A stretch of 64,000 bases of DNA from Turritopsis dohrnii (taxonomy: Eukaryota; Cnidaria; Hydrozoa; Anthoathecata; Oceaniidae). Each line of letters opens with the position of its first letter. The first letter of the stretch is position 1. Below are positions 51,186 through 63,340 of this stretch, one piece after another. Both the position numbers and the translations under genes were made by a program. The stretch is taken from contig BQMF02000580.1 of assembly GCA_027922465.2 (NCBI GenBank), forward strand, positions 1 to 64,000, read 5' to 3'. Below the pieces are notes generated by a model. It saw nothing but the letters and a program-made list of their open reading frames with translations, ran no database searches and was not told the origin of the DNA.

Positions 51186-54100
51186 TTAAACTACTTTCTT
51201 CCTGATTTTTTGAGTGAAAAATAAATCAACCGCTTTACAGATTTTACTTAAATTTTCGTAAATTAAAAACATTATCAAAAACAAAATAGGATTTAATAAT
51301 GGATCGATGGTATCGTACGTCACCAACACCTTCGAAATCGATTCATCGCTATGTATACGATGCACATATAGAACTGAGCGAAGCATATTAACACCAGCGA
51401 AAATAATGAGGAAAGACGTGGAAACAGCTTCTAAATTGTTAACCAGATCATCTTTGTAAGGCTTGACTTTCAACAGGACGAGCAGGAAAAAAACCATAAT
51501 CGGAAAAACCGTAGCAAGTCGGGAGATTGGATCGATATAAAAGACGATTAGATATGCGATGATTAGCCTTTGAATGAGAAGCCACGAATTCCAGTAAGCA
51601 CATGTGTTATGGCCGTTACTTCTGTACGGCTGTTCAAACAGCTCTGCAATAGATGACTTTAATTTGTTTTTCTCTTTACTGACACGGTAACAAACATTTC
51701 TGAATGATATCGATATATAATAAAATGGCACAATTGTAGGTGCTATTATAAAGACAAGAAATCGTTCCACGGTAATGAGGTTTGCTCTTAAAAGCTTCAG
51801 TGACAAAAAAAGCGAAACCGGAAAAGGTATAATCCAGCAACACATGAATGCAGCTGCAAAATACTGTGAAAGCCCCCAACATCTTTCTTCTGCATAGATG
51901 TAAAGCACATTAACATTTCCCATTACTATACAGTGAATCATTACGAGCGAGAGCGTTGCTATGTTTTTATATCGCATGCTGATCAAACGTAAGAAACATT
52001 TGTAGCAGCGACAAAGAAAGGATATCTGGTCCGGGTTACGGCTAGATGCGTAGAAATCCTTTGGTTGAAATGAATTTCCCATATCCTGCAATGGTTTGTC
52101 CATTTCAGCATTTGCAGCACTATTACATTCTTCCAATTTCTGTGTGTTAAGGTTGTCCAAAGTTTTACGATTTTCCCGTGATTTTTTATATAAAGAGAAC
52201 AGATGCAACGATAAAGCAGTTAAGATCACAGGGAAAATCATCGCAGCCGAAAACACAAAGTCTTTGAGTATGTATTTCTCAAAATCATTCAAATGTTGTG
52301 TTGGGCATAGACGAATAGGTGGTTTGAATGTCTCCAAGTTGAATACATCCATAAAAAACGCATTTATTTTTGAAGTTGAATGCTGAGATGCCAATTCAAT
52401 CGTCATCAACTCTTTCAACTGATAGAAGTTGACTAGCACATTGAAGATGCCAGACCAGCGGCAATGGTCATGGTCACTTTCCTTAAACGATGTGACTTCG
52501 TTGGGCAGAAAACATTGTAACGCTGGCTCAGTTTTGTCACCTTCTTTTTTAATGTCATTGTATTGTCTGAGCTCAATACTTGTACTTGGGTCTTCCGCTT
52601 TATTTTGTTTATTATTTCTGAAAAGTTTTCGACACGTAAAGAGGTGAATGATCTTCTTTAAAAAACTTGAAAAGTCTTTCAATTTGTCTAAATATCCTAC
52701 GCCGAGAATGTAAACAAATATTGAAAGGATGAATACGAGCCAAAAATATATTGGGTGTTCACAGGACGATATTAATATGCATTTATTTGAAAAGTAATCC
52801 ACTGAGTAGCCTTCTTCACATCGACTGCATATATTGCCATGGCGATGTTCGTTGCATGTGTTGTATGAGGTGCAACGCTTTGTTTTGTCCGAACAACAGT
52901 ACCCATTGGGACAAGGAAAGAAATTTACATTGCCAGATCGATTAAAATAACCCCAATGATTGTCGTTACTGACAATGTTTCCATCGCACGTGCCACCAGT
53001 TGGGCAGCTTTTACACGAATCGATTTTTGTGTATTTTAATATCAAGTTTACATTTTTTGTCGTTAAGTTATGTAAACCTCTGTGATAGGTGTCTTGACTG
53101 ACGATGCTGACATTGAAATTTTTTTCCCAGAAAATGCTTGTGACTTCATCATCGACGATATAAGTTCCTTTATCGCATGCTTTGCAAAAATAAGTGATTA
53201 CAAAAGCATCTGTTGTTTTCAGCACGTAATGCGGATAACTATTATTAGAACATGATAAAGATGAATTGCTAAAATGGATGGGACTTGAATGAAAATTAAC
53301 TTTTGTATCTACTTCGATTATTGGAGTTTCTATTTTTGCAGTAGTAGCGATCAGGAAATTCGTTGCATTCATACTGAAGTTATTGTCGTTTCTGTAATAA
53401 ACAGCTGATTTCGATACTTTAAAACTTGAATTTTCGATGGTAAAGTTGGAGTTTATTAATCGAGCACCTTTATGGCTGGTTATTTTTATGTTTGAAAGTG
53501 CAACTGCACCTCCCTCGATGTCAAATGCAATTCCGCTTTTCGAATGATCCATGTAAAAGTTTTTTATCCATAATAAAGTTTTTTCAGATTTCATCGCTGT
53601 TTCAAATGTGGCATTTTTTATGACAATGTTTGATAAATGAAATTCCATTCTGAGGTATTGAAATATAGTAGACTTATAGTCCGGCCGGAAGTCTTTATTT
53701 ATAGTAGTTACAAGCGTTGCGTCAAATGATTCATTTTTGTAGCTCTGAACACGTGTTGAAATGTCTGTATTTTCTGATGCACTAATAAGTTTTGATGCTT
53801 TTGAATTGCTAATATGCAGGTAAGTAAGGTCAACTTTCTCAACATTTGTAATTCTAAGGATCACGTTTATCGATGAGGTATTTTCCAAATTAATCTTTGA
53901 AAGTGTGGCTGATTCTGATCGGTCTACCAGCACACCATTATTTCCTGCTGATCCATTTGCAATCCCGATCCCGTTCATACTGATAACATCTATGTACATT
54001 ACCCGCAGAAAATCAAATCTTACTTTCATTTCTTTTATTGTGATGTTGAATAACGACAGGGACCTTCCATACCTTACCTCAATGCCTCTCCGATCCGCTG

Positions 54101-55646
54101 ATCCATTCACAATCTCAATCCTGCTCATACTAATATCTCCAACATTCCATGCACTCAAAAATTCGTTTGCTACTCTTGTTTCTTTTATTGTGATGTTCCA
54201 GAACGACAGAGACTGTCCGAAAAAGACGTAAATGCCAATACCAAACCCTGAACCATTTATGATTTTAATCTCATTCATACGGATGTTTCTAACATCCCAT
54301 ACATTCAGAAAATCAATTATTACTCTTATTTCTTTCATTGTGATGTTCCAGAGCGACAGAGACTTTCCATATTTTACGGTAATACCTCTACGATCCGCTG
54401 ATCCATTTAAGACAACAATCCCTTTCATACTGATATTACTCACTTGCAATACTCTTATAAAATCATCTCGTATCCTCGTTTCTTTTATTGAGATGTTCGA
54501 GATCAACGCTGATTTCCCTCCTTCAACATGAAGAACATCATTAGCCCCTGATACATTAATGACTTCAACTTCCTTTATAGTGACATAATATTTAGTTCCT
54601 AGACGTATTACGTCTGTAGTTGTGAAAACATCTTGAGTAACCATGTTAGTTATTAAACATGAATTACTCTTATGTAAGAATACAACTCTTTTACATGTCC
54701 CATTAGTGATGCTAGCATAGGATACACTGAAATGTCCTCCAACAATGAGAAACAAGTTTGAATTTGTATAAAAGTTTTTCATTTCTAATCTGTAAATGGT
54801 GCTGTTAGAATCTTTAATGTCGATAAAGCCTTTGGAATCTTGGATCAATATATCATTTATTTTAAGAAATTTCACTTTTTGCGCCCGAATTATGTGATCG
54901 CTTGGCTGGTTCTTGAATTGGCTTCCACTTAAAACGAATATATCGATGTTGGTGATGGTGATAGGCGAGTTCGTAACAAATGTTGAGTTTGTAATTTTTG
55001 CAGTGACATTTCTGTATGGATTGACGTGATGACCTGTTATGGTTATTCCACTGGAATTAAACGTACTACTATGAATAAAAATCGTTGCATGAAGGGCTAG
55101 CTTTACCGTGAAAAACATTTGACTTGCCATTGACTCAATAAAGCACTTGGTAATTGCAATGTTAACTGTTTCCGTAATACATTTTTCATGTATTAAAGTG
55201 ATGTTCAGAATGCGGACGCTATCTATGCTGATACTGATTCTTTTAGATCTACTCTTTGAATTAAATGCCGCAATTTTCCTGTTCGATGTTAAAGTCGGGA
55301 GACATCCATGTTTTTCTGTTCCTTTAACAATGATGTCTCGCGATAAGGAAATTGTTTCATCGATCGTGTGATTGCCACAGTCATTTAAGATCATCACTGT
55401 GCGATTTGACACCTGTTGTTGCTGGTAGGCATAGCCCAGGGTACCACAAGGATTGCTGAAGTTTCCACAGTTTTCCGTGTCTGTACCATTCACTGATACG
55501 AAAACTTGAACATCCTGACCTAAAGAAAGTGACGTCTTTAAACTGGACGCTAGAAAAGTTATCAGTAAAAAGTCAGCGTAAAAGAAAGCCAAAGTAGTAG
55601 TATTGTTTATTTGCCATTTTAATGAAGTACAACAAATCAGCATCAA
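51186..55646 (-). CDS. Giant membrane protein with repeat ectodomain (paralog B)
   Basis: A single frame of 1486 aa, collinear with the 1777-aa paralog at 29162-34495: signal sequence (here after a longer N-terminus, hydrophobic about 18-45), glycosylation-rich beta ectodomain, four rather than ten 50-residue repeats (about residues 390-590), the Cys-rich module (about 880-970) and about nine membrane segments. The region CAYWNSWLLIQRLIIAYL and nearby stretches are identical between paralogs, while the repeats and cytoplasmic loop differ more, consistent with constraint on the membrane part and faster change outside. The first Met is uncertain; a start near SSLKTSLSLGQ would still leave a signal. 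A surface receptor or adhesion function is inferred. Confidence 0.88.
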   Translation of the reverse strand: MMLICCTSLKWQINNTTTLAFFYADFLLITFLASSLKTSLSLGQDVQVFVSVNGTDTENCGNFSNPCGTLGYAYQQQQVSNRTVMILNDCGNHTIDETISLSRDIIVKGTEKHGCLPTLTSNRKIAAFNSKSRSKRISISIDSVRILNITLIHEKCITETVNIAITKCFIESMASQMFFTVKLALHATIFIHSSTFNSSGITITGHHVNPYRNVTAKITNSTFVTNSPITITNIDIFVLSGSQFKNQPSDHIIRAQKVKFLKINDILIQDSKGFIDIKDSNSTIYRLEMKNFYTNSNLFLIVGGHFSVSYASITNGTCKRVVFLHKSNSCLITNMVTQDVFTTTDVIRLGTKYYVTIKEVEVINVSGANDVLHVEGGKSALISNISIKETRIRDDFIRVLQVSNISMKGIVVLNGSADRRGITVKYGKSLSLWNITMKEIRVIIDFLNVWDVRNIRMNEIKIINGSGFGIGIYVFFGQSLSFWNITIKETRVANEFLSAWNVGDISMSRIEIVNGSADRRGIEVRYGRSLSLFNITIKEMKVRFDFLRVMYIDVISMNGIGIANGSAGNNGVLVDRSESATLSKINLENTSSINVILRITNVEKVDLTYLHISNSKASKLISASENTDISTRVQSYKNESFDATLVTTINKDFRPDYKSTIFQYLRMEFHLSNIVIKNATFETAMKSEKTLLWIKNFYMDHSKSGIAFDIEGGAVALSNIKITSHKGARLINSNFTIENSSFKVSKSAVYYRNDNNFSMNATNFLIATTAKIETPIIEVDTKVNFHSSPIHFSNSSLSCSNNSYPHYVLKTTDAFVITYFCKACDKGTYIVDDEVTSIFWEKNFNVSIVSQDTYHRGLHNLTTKNVNLILKYTKIDSCKSCPTGGTCDGNIVSNDNHWGYFNRSGNVNFFPCPNGYCCSDKTKRCTSYNTCNEHRHGNICSRCEEGYSVDYFSNKCILISSCEHPIYFWLVFILSIFVYILGVGYLDKLKDFSSFLKKIIHLFTCRKLFRNNKQNKAEDPSTSIELRQYNDIKKEGDKTEPALQCFLPNEVTSFKESDHDHCRWSGIFNVLVNFYQLKELMTIELASQHSTSKINAFFMDVFNLETFKPPIRLCPTQHLNDFEKYILKDFVFSAAMIFPVILTALSLHLFSLYKKSRENRKTLDNLNTQKLEECNSAANAEMDKPLQDMGNSFQPKDFYASSRNPDQISFLCRCYKCFLRLISMRYKNIATLSLVMIHCIVMGNVNVLYIYAEERCWGLSQYFAAAFMCCWIIPFPVSLFLSLKLLRANLITVERFLVFIIAPTIVPFYYISISFRNVCYRVSKEKNKLKSSIAELFEQPYRSNGHNTCAYWNSWLLIQRLIIAYLIVFYIDPISRLATVFPIMVFFLLVLLKVKPYKDDLVNNLEAVSTSFLIIFAGVNMLRSVLYVHRIHSDESISKVLVTYDTIDPLLNPILFLIMFLIYENLSKICKAVDLFFTQKIRKKVV

Positions 55647-56564
55647 AGTATAATATTAATGGCTGGAGACCATACATATAGCCAAAGGCTAGACGAGGGT
55701 ATGGCCACAAAAATTTAACAGTTGGATCAATTACCATAAACAAGTAAGAACAAATTTGCGACAAATCAATAGTTATTAAAAGTGATGCTTTTGAAGAGTT
55801 TGATCGATTAAGTTGTGCTTAGAGATGCTAGAGTGATCTGATTCTGGACAATGCAGCTAAAGCTCATTCCATTGAACAACAGACTGATAGATAACAGAGT
55901 TTAAACCAAATTTTATTGCATTTAGGTCTTGATAAGAGTCCCAATAAATTACCCCTGGTGTTGTGACAATGTGGATATGTACTTAGATTGTAAGCTGGAG
56001 TTTAACAAAGTTTAACAAAAAAACTTCAATATTCTTTAGATTGTTAAATTATGAAGGCACATACTTGAAGAAGTAATTCTAAGAATCATAGTTGTTGATT
56101 TTGAACCGAAACATTTAAGTATGATAAAAAAGGGCGAAAATGACTGCGGCATTACACACAGAATGATTGACTCACTGACCACTCACAGACACGTGGAAAT
56201 CCTTAACCAATGGGGTGTAATTTTCAGGTACACGATATGCAGATCATTGTAATACAGCGTTCACGCAACAGCTTTTAATGTGAGGGTGACATGAGTTTAG
56301 TGATGTACTTGGATAATAACAACCCGAGGTACCGAAAAAGGTTTTGGAATTTTAAGGTCGTAGAAAGGCTAAGAACAATCTTTTTTGAGTTAAAAAAACA
56401 GTTTTATGGGTTGTAAAATGAAGCTTTTATATCCATTCGAGATCAGGATAAGAAAGAAATAATTGAAATTTTGGTATATAAGCGGACATTGATGTTTCTT
56501 TAAGTCGACCAATATAATGTTAGGAAAATTAGGTAGATGATACACTGTTGATCATAAATGAATA
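55647..56564. other. 5' flank of paralog B, non-coding
   Basis: The part at 56120-56240 aligns with 34640-34745 upstream of paralog A; nothing else recognised. Confidence 0.55.
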
Positions 56565-57518
56565 CAGTGCAGGCTCTGATAGCGACCACCACTGCAAAAT
56601 GACCACCTCTCATTAACGACCACTAAACTTTGCTACTAGCAAAACTACAGCCAATCTTTCATAAGAAAGCTTCCCCAAAGTGACCACCTCCAGTCACCGA
56701 CCCAGCGACCGCTTTCATTCGTCCCGAGCGCATTATTCAATGCTACCTCCAATCACGAATTGCTACTGGAAAAATCTTTCAATGTGTGTTACTGGAAAAA
56801 GCTTTAGCGGCATGCGCTGGTACAGACAAAGCCAGGATCAAAAGCTTCCGATGTTGCTAAAAGTGTGGATCTGTTAAAATTGGTTGGGCAATGGAAGTTT
56901 GGAGGATGACTAAAACAGAAACGACTGTAAATCGTTTCGTTAAGTGCGGTTTTTCTGAAGAGTTTTTTGAATATTGTAACACTGAAGTCGAACAAGGTCA
57001 TATTAGTGTTAAGTTAAGTGCTCTAGTAATTGACAGAGGTCCTGATTCAAGGTTAGAGTCCTACTTGGCACAAGACGAAGATGTTATTTCATTCGTGAAG
57101 ATCGTTGACACTACTTTATCAACATGGAAAGAAGACCTGAGAGATGAAGCTATCCATATGGCCAATGCTGACACTGAAGAAAATGAAGAAAATGAAGAAA
57201 ATAATGCAAATTATGACATTGAGCCTCCTGTTATGTTATGCTTGGAACATCAATAGTATTTGCAAGAGACGTTTTGACATCTGAGAGATCGTTTTACTAT
57301 TCCGACATTCCCATTTCCATTGCTTCTGTTCAACTTTTGCAAAATTACTTTATTAATGGTAGCTGTAGCCATAAGGGTCTCATCTTCAAGATAAGGGTAC
57401 AACACAAGTTTTGATAACTGTTCATATTTCTTGAAAGAGCCTCTGCTTAGCGACCACTTCCAATCAACGACCATTTCGAGTTGGTCCCTAGCAGCGGTCA
57501 TTATTACAGGTTGCACTG
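56565..57518. mobile_element. Internally deleted pogo/Tigger-type (Tc1/mariner) element
   Basis: The ends CAGTGCAGGCTCTGATAGCG and, reverse-complemented, CAGTGCAACCTGTAATAATG form imperfect inverted repeats, flanked by TA (56563-56564 and 57519-57520). GCGACCAC words recur inside both ends. CAGT termini with TA duplication are typical of pogo/Tigger elements, and the interior holds a transposase C-terminal piece. Confidence 0.8.
56891..57256 (+). pseudogene. Tigger/jerky-like transposase C-terminal remnant
   Basis: The frame begins within TETTVNRFVKCGFSEEFFEY, the region following the DDE catalytic domain in Tigger/jerky-type transposases, and continues with an acidic tail (EENEENEENN). The catalytic core is absent, removed by internal deletion; a short upstream piece (56730-56880) in other frames may derive from it. 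Inactive. Confidence 0.6.
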
Positions 57519-57521
57519 TAG

Positions 57522-57789
57522 ATAAAGAAAAAATGACAAGAACTTTTTACTGCCATTTCACATCGTCGTTAATAACTATTTGACCATGATACAATACAAT
57601 TTAGTTTCTCTATATCTTTTTACTAAAGAAACGAAATACACTTTTGTATTATTCCAATTGGTTAATTTTTATCACATTCACTGAAACAATGAATGTATAT
57701 ACAGTGTGCATTAAAAAATTGGAAACAAGAAATATTATCGCAGTTTTCAAAGAGGATATCCAATTTATTCTTATAAATTTAATTAAAAT
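57522..57789. other. Non-coding spacer
   Basis: No gene. GAGGATATCCAATTTATTCT (about 57750) matches, in reverse, about 15555-15600. Confidence 0.5.
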
Positions 57790-58140
57790 CAAACAAAGAT
57801 TTACCAAACTCAGCAGATATATATATATAACTGAATAGAACGTTTTGCGTGGTGTGCAGTCTTGAATTTACAGACAGTTGTAAAATGTCTAACTTTGCTA
57901 CTGTGATTAGGAAAGCCATTTGTAATAAGGGACATTGACAGAATAACTGAAAAACTGATCACCAACAAAAGGTTAATCAACAAAAGCATATATACACACT
58001 GGGCTAGAGGGCATATATATTTTTTTGATTTTCACTTTTTCAGCAGAAAAAAAGAAAATGAAAAACGAAAGCCGGTTGTAACGGATTTCTTGTTTTCACA
58101 GAAATCCAATAACGTAAGATTGGAATATATTTTGTATCTT
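57790..58140. repeat. Dispersed repeat, copy 2
   Basis: Partner of 39885-40290, same orientation, sharing AAAGCCATTTGTAATAAGGG and ACATTGACAGAATAACTGAA. The left part extends into the word also found near 15560. Confidence 0.7.
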
Positions 58141-58456
58141 GACGTGTAGTCCAGTAGAATTTGGCCAAAATTTTAGTGAACCTAGAAAAATGCATTATAT
58201 ACATTGACATACATATGGGTAGACTCAAATTTTTGCTTTTGGGCAAAAAACGTTATGAACAGAAGGGGTATATAAACCCAAAATTGTGAAAATTCTGTAA
58301 TTTAAGAGTTTGAAGATTCCTTAATAAATCAGGATAACAACATATTGTAACCTTTATACTTTGTACAAAACTGGTAAATATGATACGAAATAAGATTAGA
58401 AATAAAAAAAATGAAATATTAAATGAAATTGCTGACGTCAACAAAAAATCTTTAAA

Positions 58457-58729
58457 ATGCTAGAATTTGAACAAAATGAAGAATTAATTGAATTTCATGT
58501 TTCCAATGAAACTATGAGAAGAAAAAGTGGTTTATTTGGGTATAAAATTATGATAACTGGGTTAGAGTTACGAGAAATTAAAAAATTACTGACATCAGCA
58601 ACAAATATCTGTGAAAAGCGAGCGAGTGAATTACGGAGGTTCATTCACAAAGAATTGATTGGTGAAGGGACAACAAAATTCGTTCAAATTAAGCGGGATT
58701 TCCACTACGCCTATCGTATGAAAAGTTAA
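58457..58729 (+). CDS. 90-aa open frame, doubtful, upstream of repeated gene remnant
   Basis: A Glu/Lys/Arg-rich helical frame (RELR-type stretch, ELRRFIHKELIGEGTTKF) with protein-like composition but no domain. It precedes the decayed gene at 58940-63340 on the same strand and could be a 5' exon or an independent relic. No signal peptide or membrane segment. Confidence 0.25.
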   Translation: MLEFEQNEELIEFHVSNETMRRKSGLFGYKIMITGLELREIKKLLTSATNICEKRASELRRFIHKELIGEGTTKFVQIKRDFHYAYRMKS

Positions 58730-58939
58730 CATCTGATTGGCCAGATGGATTGATCTTGATACGTTTCGGTGCGATACGTGAAAAGTTAAAATGAATTCAA
58801 CTTTTTCAATTCAATACGCGATCGAAACTTTTTCAAGCAAACGTATTTGTGGATGTACTTTTGATTTTAAGAGTCGGTGCTTTTGATAAATTTTGTAAAT
58901 TTGATAACAAGCACCCTGATCGAAACAAGTTTGTCGAGG

Positions 58940-61900
58940 TTTGTACAATTTCAACAAATAATACATAAGCACTTGACACTTGATATATGCAAAACACAAA
59001 ATGATGAAACAGCTAAGGCCCTGGAAACTAGGTTGCTATCTGTCAGTGGTCTCATTGCAGCCGAAGCTCGATACCATGTAGCATGTAGAACGAATTATGA
59101 AAATCCAACTCCTGAATACAAAACGCCTGGTCGTCCTATTTCTTCAACAAAAATGGAACTTTTTTAAAAGGCCTGTAAAGAGTTTCTTGAGAATGGTATT
59201 GAGTTACATACAGTTACTGAACTTCACAATATGATGGCTACCCTCGGAGATGATATCTATACCGTCAAAATCACGCAAATAAAATTGAGAGAAAAGTGCG
59301 GCTTGTATCAAGAGAAGGATAGAGCAATATAATAGTTCTTGTTGAAAAGTGGTGTTCAGACCGAAAGAAAGATATAGATGACGAAAGTGCACGTATAATA
59401 AAAACAGCTGCTGTATTGTTAAAAAAAGCTATTAAGAATCTTGAATCAACTGCATATCCCTCAAGTGGCGATATAAAAGCACCGACAAATCAAATACCAA
59501 GTCTTTTGACACTTCTTTTGAAAGGGCTTTCTTTATCTTCAATCAAAGAAATGACATTATCACAATCAATAGACTAAGAACGATCATGCCTCTGCAATTT
59601 GGGTTAGCTATCTGAACAGATAATCGAATTGGGTCCTAATGGTTGAACGTTTTACTTTTAAGACTGGGGTTAGCTGTTAGTTATGATGAGGTAGAATAGT
59701 TTGTTTGGTTTTTTTTTGTTAATCGTTCAGGTTTAAATAAATCGTTACGGGCTCTTGCATATAAGACGGTAAATTTTATTTCGTTATAATATAAATTGGT
59801 ACAACCAGGTTAATCAGCAAACAAAAGGGAAATCTTGATTTATTTTAAGCCTCACAAAATGTAATGATCAATTTTAAGGTTATACGATTCAAACAGGATG
59901 TCATCAAGCACGATATGTCTGACGAAATAATGTTTCCTGAAGGAACATCTTTCCTACAGATTGTGTCCGACAACACAGACCATGACCTTGCAACACTTGA
60001 TGGCAAACAGACTCATCACGGATGAGGTTCGCTGGCTATTGCTAATGGACATTTCACTAGCAAAACTTTGCCTTCTCAGAGAATTCCAAGGGAGAAGAAA
60101 GAAAATTGGAACAACATTCAGGGAAACAAGGGAATCAAAATCCATCAATACCTGGAACTTGAAATTACTGCGTTAGCACAGACCATTTTAAAACCAATAA
60201 CTTCTCAGGTAAATGAATTCACCAGATTTACTTTCAACTCTTTCTATTGCTAATACTCAAACTTGATATTATATTACAGCCGATTTTGTTTTTGAATGAC
60301 TTTCTAACAATGGATCTGCTATTGAAGTTGAACCAAATTTCTTTCATTTGTATTGAGTTATATCCATCATTAAATAACAAATATCTATTCCAGGGACAAA
60401 CAGAATTTCGATTTATCGAACTCCTCTGGACATCGAGCTTTTCATTTAAAGGAATGTGCGCAAGTTGGTCAGGGTATATGAGTTCGACATTCAATGGACA
60501 AATGTTACCAAAATCCCACGTTTCAATGCTACCAATAATTGATTTGCACGCAACAGATCTTACTGCTCCTTATTCTTTGTTGCTATTTCTAACAGGGCAA
60601 TGTAAAAAGTTAAATATCAAGGTAGCGTGCGTCACATTTGATTAACAGCTTTACACAAAGGCTTACGAAATCACTTCATCAAAGAAGTTGATGGTTTTTG
60701 TTAGACTTGGAGGTTTTTATCAATTAATGAGCTTTTTAGGTTCTATTGGAAATCTTATGGAAGTGTCGGGTTGAAATGAGGCCCTTGAAACCGTTTACGC
60801 ACCTGTGACAGTTGGGCATATGTTTTCAGGAAAGGCATATATTTCCGTTACGTGCGAGGACACCTTCTTTGCGCATCTGCTATTCAGTTACTCTTGATAG
60901 AAGACTTCTGGGATACCTTGAGCTCCAACGACAAAGAAAAATTGGAAAGATATTACGAATCAGAAGATCCCTACAAGTTTGAAGGTGAAGAACACGCCCC
61001 AAGGCTGAAAGATTGGGTAGAAGTAAAACATAAACAGCCTTCAAAGTCATCAAGGACATCAGCCTTATGGCCTAGTTATGTTACATATGTGAACAATGTT
61101 CAAGATTTTATCAGAGCTGAAAGGACGGATGACTGGAATCTGCACATCTCATCGACCAATGCAATGCTGAATCTTTTTGCTGCAACTGGCCACAACAATT
61201 ACGCGAAGTCATTCCGCTTGCATCTTCAATCCTTGGCAGAATTGGAAAAGAATCAACCAGATGTTTACAATGAATTTTTGAAGGGTAACCACACAGTTAG
61301 AAGAAAATTAAATAGCTGGGCAGGAATCTGGACAGATTTTTCCATTGAGCAGATCTTAATGAAGTCTTTGAAGGGAAGATCAGGGGTTGTTGCAAAAAGC
61401 ATAACTGAAAATGTAATGTATATTTGGACAAAGACAATGCATCGGTGTACAGAAATCACAGAAGCTATGGATTCAATCGTCTCTGATAAAAGTACATCGT
61501 CCAAAAACAAGGAATTGTTTGCTGGAAGAGTTAAATGGATTTTCCAAAAAATTAAGGTGATAATCAGAGACTTGGTACTTTACAAATATTACGGTGCTCT
61601 TCTGCAATATGTCGATCTGAAATCAAAAATAATAGAAATTAGTTCCAACATGAAAAGTCAATTTTAAAAACGTTTACTATTCTTGTCATGTTCATCTTTT
61701 CTCTTTTTTTAAGCAAACCTTTTTAGCCTATGAATGTTTGTTTTGTATATCTGCTCTATTTTAATATTTATCATAGGTGTGGTTCCAAAATTATAACCCT
61801 TTCACCATTGGTGAGGAGCTCGTTGCACTCGAATCTGGATTGGTAGATGTAGACAAACGTTTGAGCTGTGACAAAGCTGAAGAAGTTGGAGCTGCAATCT

Positions 61901-63340
61901 ATAATGAACTGGACGGGAAGTTATATGCTGGTTGTTCTTTCAAAAGAAACAAACAGATCACAAACCTTCAAAGTCTGTATTCCAATGTGAATATTGGCAC
62001 AGAACAAGTGTCAATAGATCCACTGACTCTTTTTCTACGTTTGATAGTTCCTGTTGAAAGGAAGCCAGTAAACGAAATCGTCAATTACTTCAAGTACGAA
62101 CTATCGCCCTATCCGATGTCTCTTTTCAAGGATAGTATTATGCGAACAGCTCAAAAGTCCAAGCTGAAGAAATTTTTGTTAGATGGTGTATGTCCTGTTG
62201 AAGCACAAGAAACAGTTTGAGTTGTTGATGGTGGTGCTTTACTGTGGTGTTGTGACTGGAAGAAGGGCGAAACATTCAAGACCATCTTGCAGAGATATTC
62301 AAATTTCCTGACACATCTTGGTATCCATACCATTGTTTTTGATGGATATGATTTGTCAACCAAAGATGCAACTCATCAAAAACGGCGTGACATAATGTCG
62401 CAAAATGTCGATATCAAAGGCGATAGCACGTGTCGTCAAGTCCCTGGCAACAAACTTGAAGAACAAATTTAAGGTCATCGAGTGTCTGGAGTGATGCAGA
62501 TACTTCAATTGTCAAAGAATCTTTGATCGTCGCGAGAGGATCACCTGTAACTGTCTTTTATGATGATACAGATATTATATGTCTGTTATTTCATCATGTT
62601 GCAAACGACCCATCTATTCTTAATTGATATGACAAGAAAGAAGGGGAAACAAAGAGAGTATTATAAAGTTCCTGATGTTCTGAAGAAGTCAGGCAATGTA
62701 GCTTTACGTGATATAATTTTATTTACGCATGCCTTTACGGGATGTGAAACAACAGCGGCTGTCCACATGTTTAGAAAGAAATCAATATTCAAGAATGTTC
62801 AAGATTCACCTGCTCTGAAATTAATTGCTCTCCAGTTTTATGAAGAACATTCTCTTCCAGATATCGGAGCCGCAACTGTCCGTTTTTTGAGCTTTTTCAC
62901 TCGTCATCTAATATATTGTCAGTTATCAGGAAAACAAAATACGAACAAATGGTTTTATCCGATCGTGTAAACATCGACCCTTCTCTCTTACCTCCGAGAG
63001 CAGCCTACTATCCCGGGTTGAGAGTTTATCACCAGGTGAAGGTATGGCGAGAGCTTAAAGATTCGGATCATATGCCCCTTGATTGTGGCTGGCAACTTCA
63101 AGGAAAATCCATCATCCCGATAATGACAGACGAAGAAGCTGGTCCCCCAGATCTCTTACAGTTTATTCGATGTAGCTGCAAGAGTGAATGTGACACCAAT
63201 CGGTGCACCTGCCGCAAAGCCCGGTTGAATTGCACCTCATCCTGCAAAGAATGTCATGGTTCATTATGCTCAAATATTCAACCTGATGACATTAGTGACT
63301 GCGATAATTCTGATGACAATTTCGAAGAGAAACATTTTAT
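58940..63340 (+). pseudogene. Decayed gene of an unclassified repeated family with FEN/PIN-like and CXC segments
   Basis: Consecutive plus-strand pieces: SVSGLIAAEARYHVACRTNY (about 59040), CGLYQEKDRAI (ending in stops near 59330), VSDNTDHDLATLDGKQTHHG (about 59970), LPIIDLHATDLTAPYS (about 60535), GGFYQLMSFLGSIGNLMEVSG (about 60710-60770; 1-3 breaks nearby), a 271-aa open piece (60852-61667; DWNLHISSTNAMLNLFAATG and WAGIWTDFSIEQILMKSL), an exon-like piece after TTTATCATAG (61777-62220) ending in an in-frame TGA, a FEN/PIN-like piece (VVDGGALLWCC, VFDGYDLSTKD; 62220-62410), a helical piece with HAFTGCETTAAVH, and a CXC (tesmin/TSO1-like) cysteine cluster (63163-63275). Some gaps may be introns, but stops and shifts show decay. 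The same order occurs in a multicopy family I associate with cnidarians; mobility is inferred, not shown. Confidence 0.6.

Larger units (their letters stand above)
48335..56250. repeat. Segmental duplication, copy B
   Basis: Partner of 22120-34745. It contains the 1486-aa paralog and its flanks without the transposon insertions of copy A, and has its own small insertion near 50722-50870. The left edge lies just right of the inverted-repeat element ending at 48148. Confidence 0.8.

Noticed and set aside
53905..54531. Plus-strand frames opposite paralog B
   Set aside because: Same cause: repeat array read on the wrong strand.
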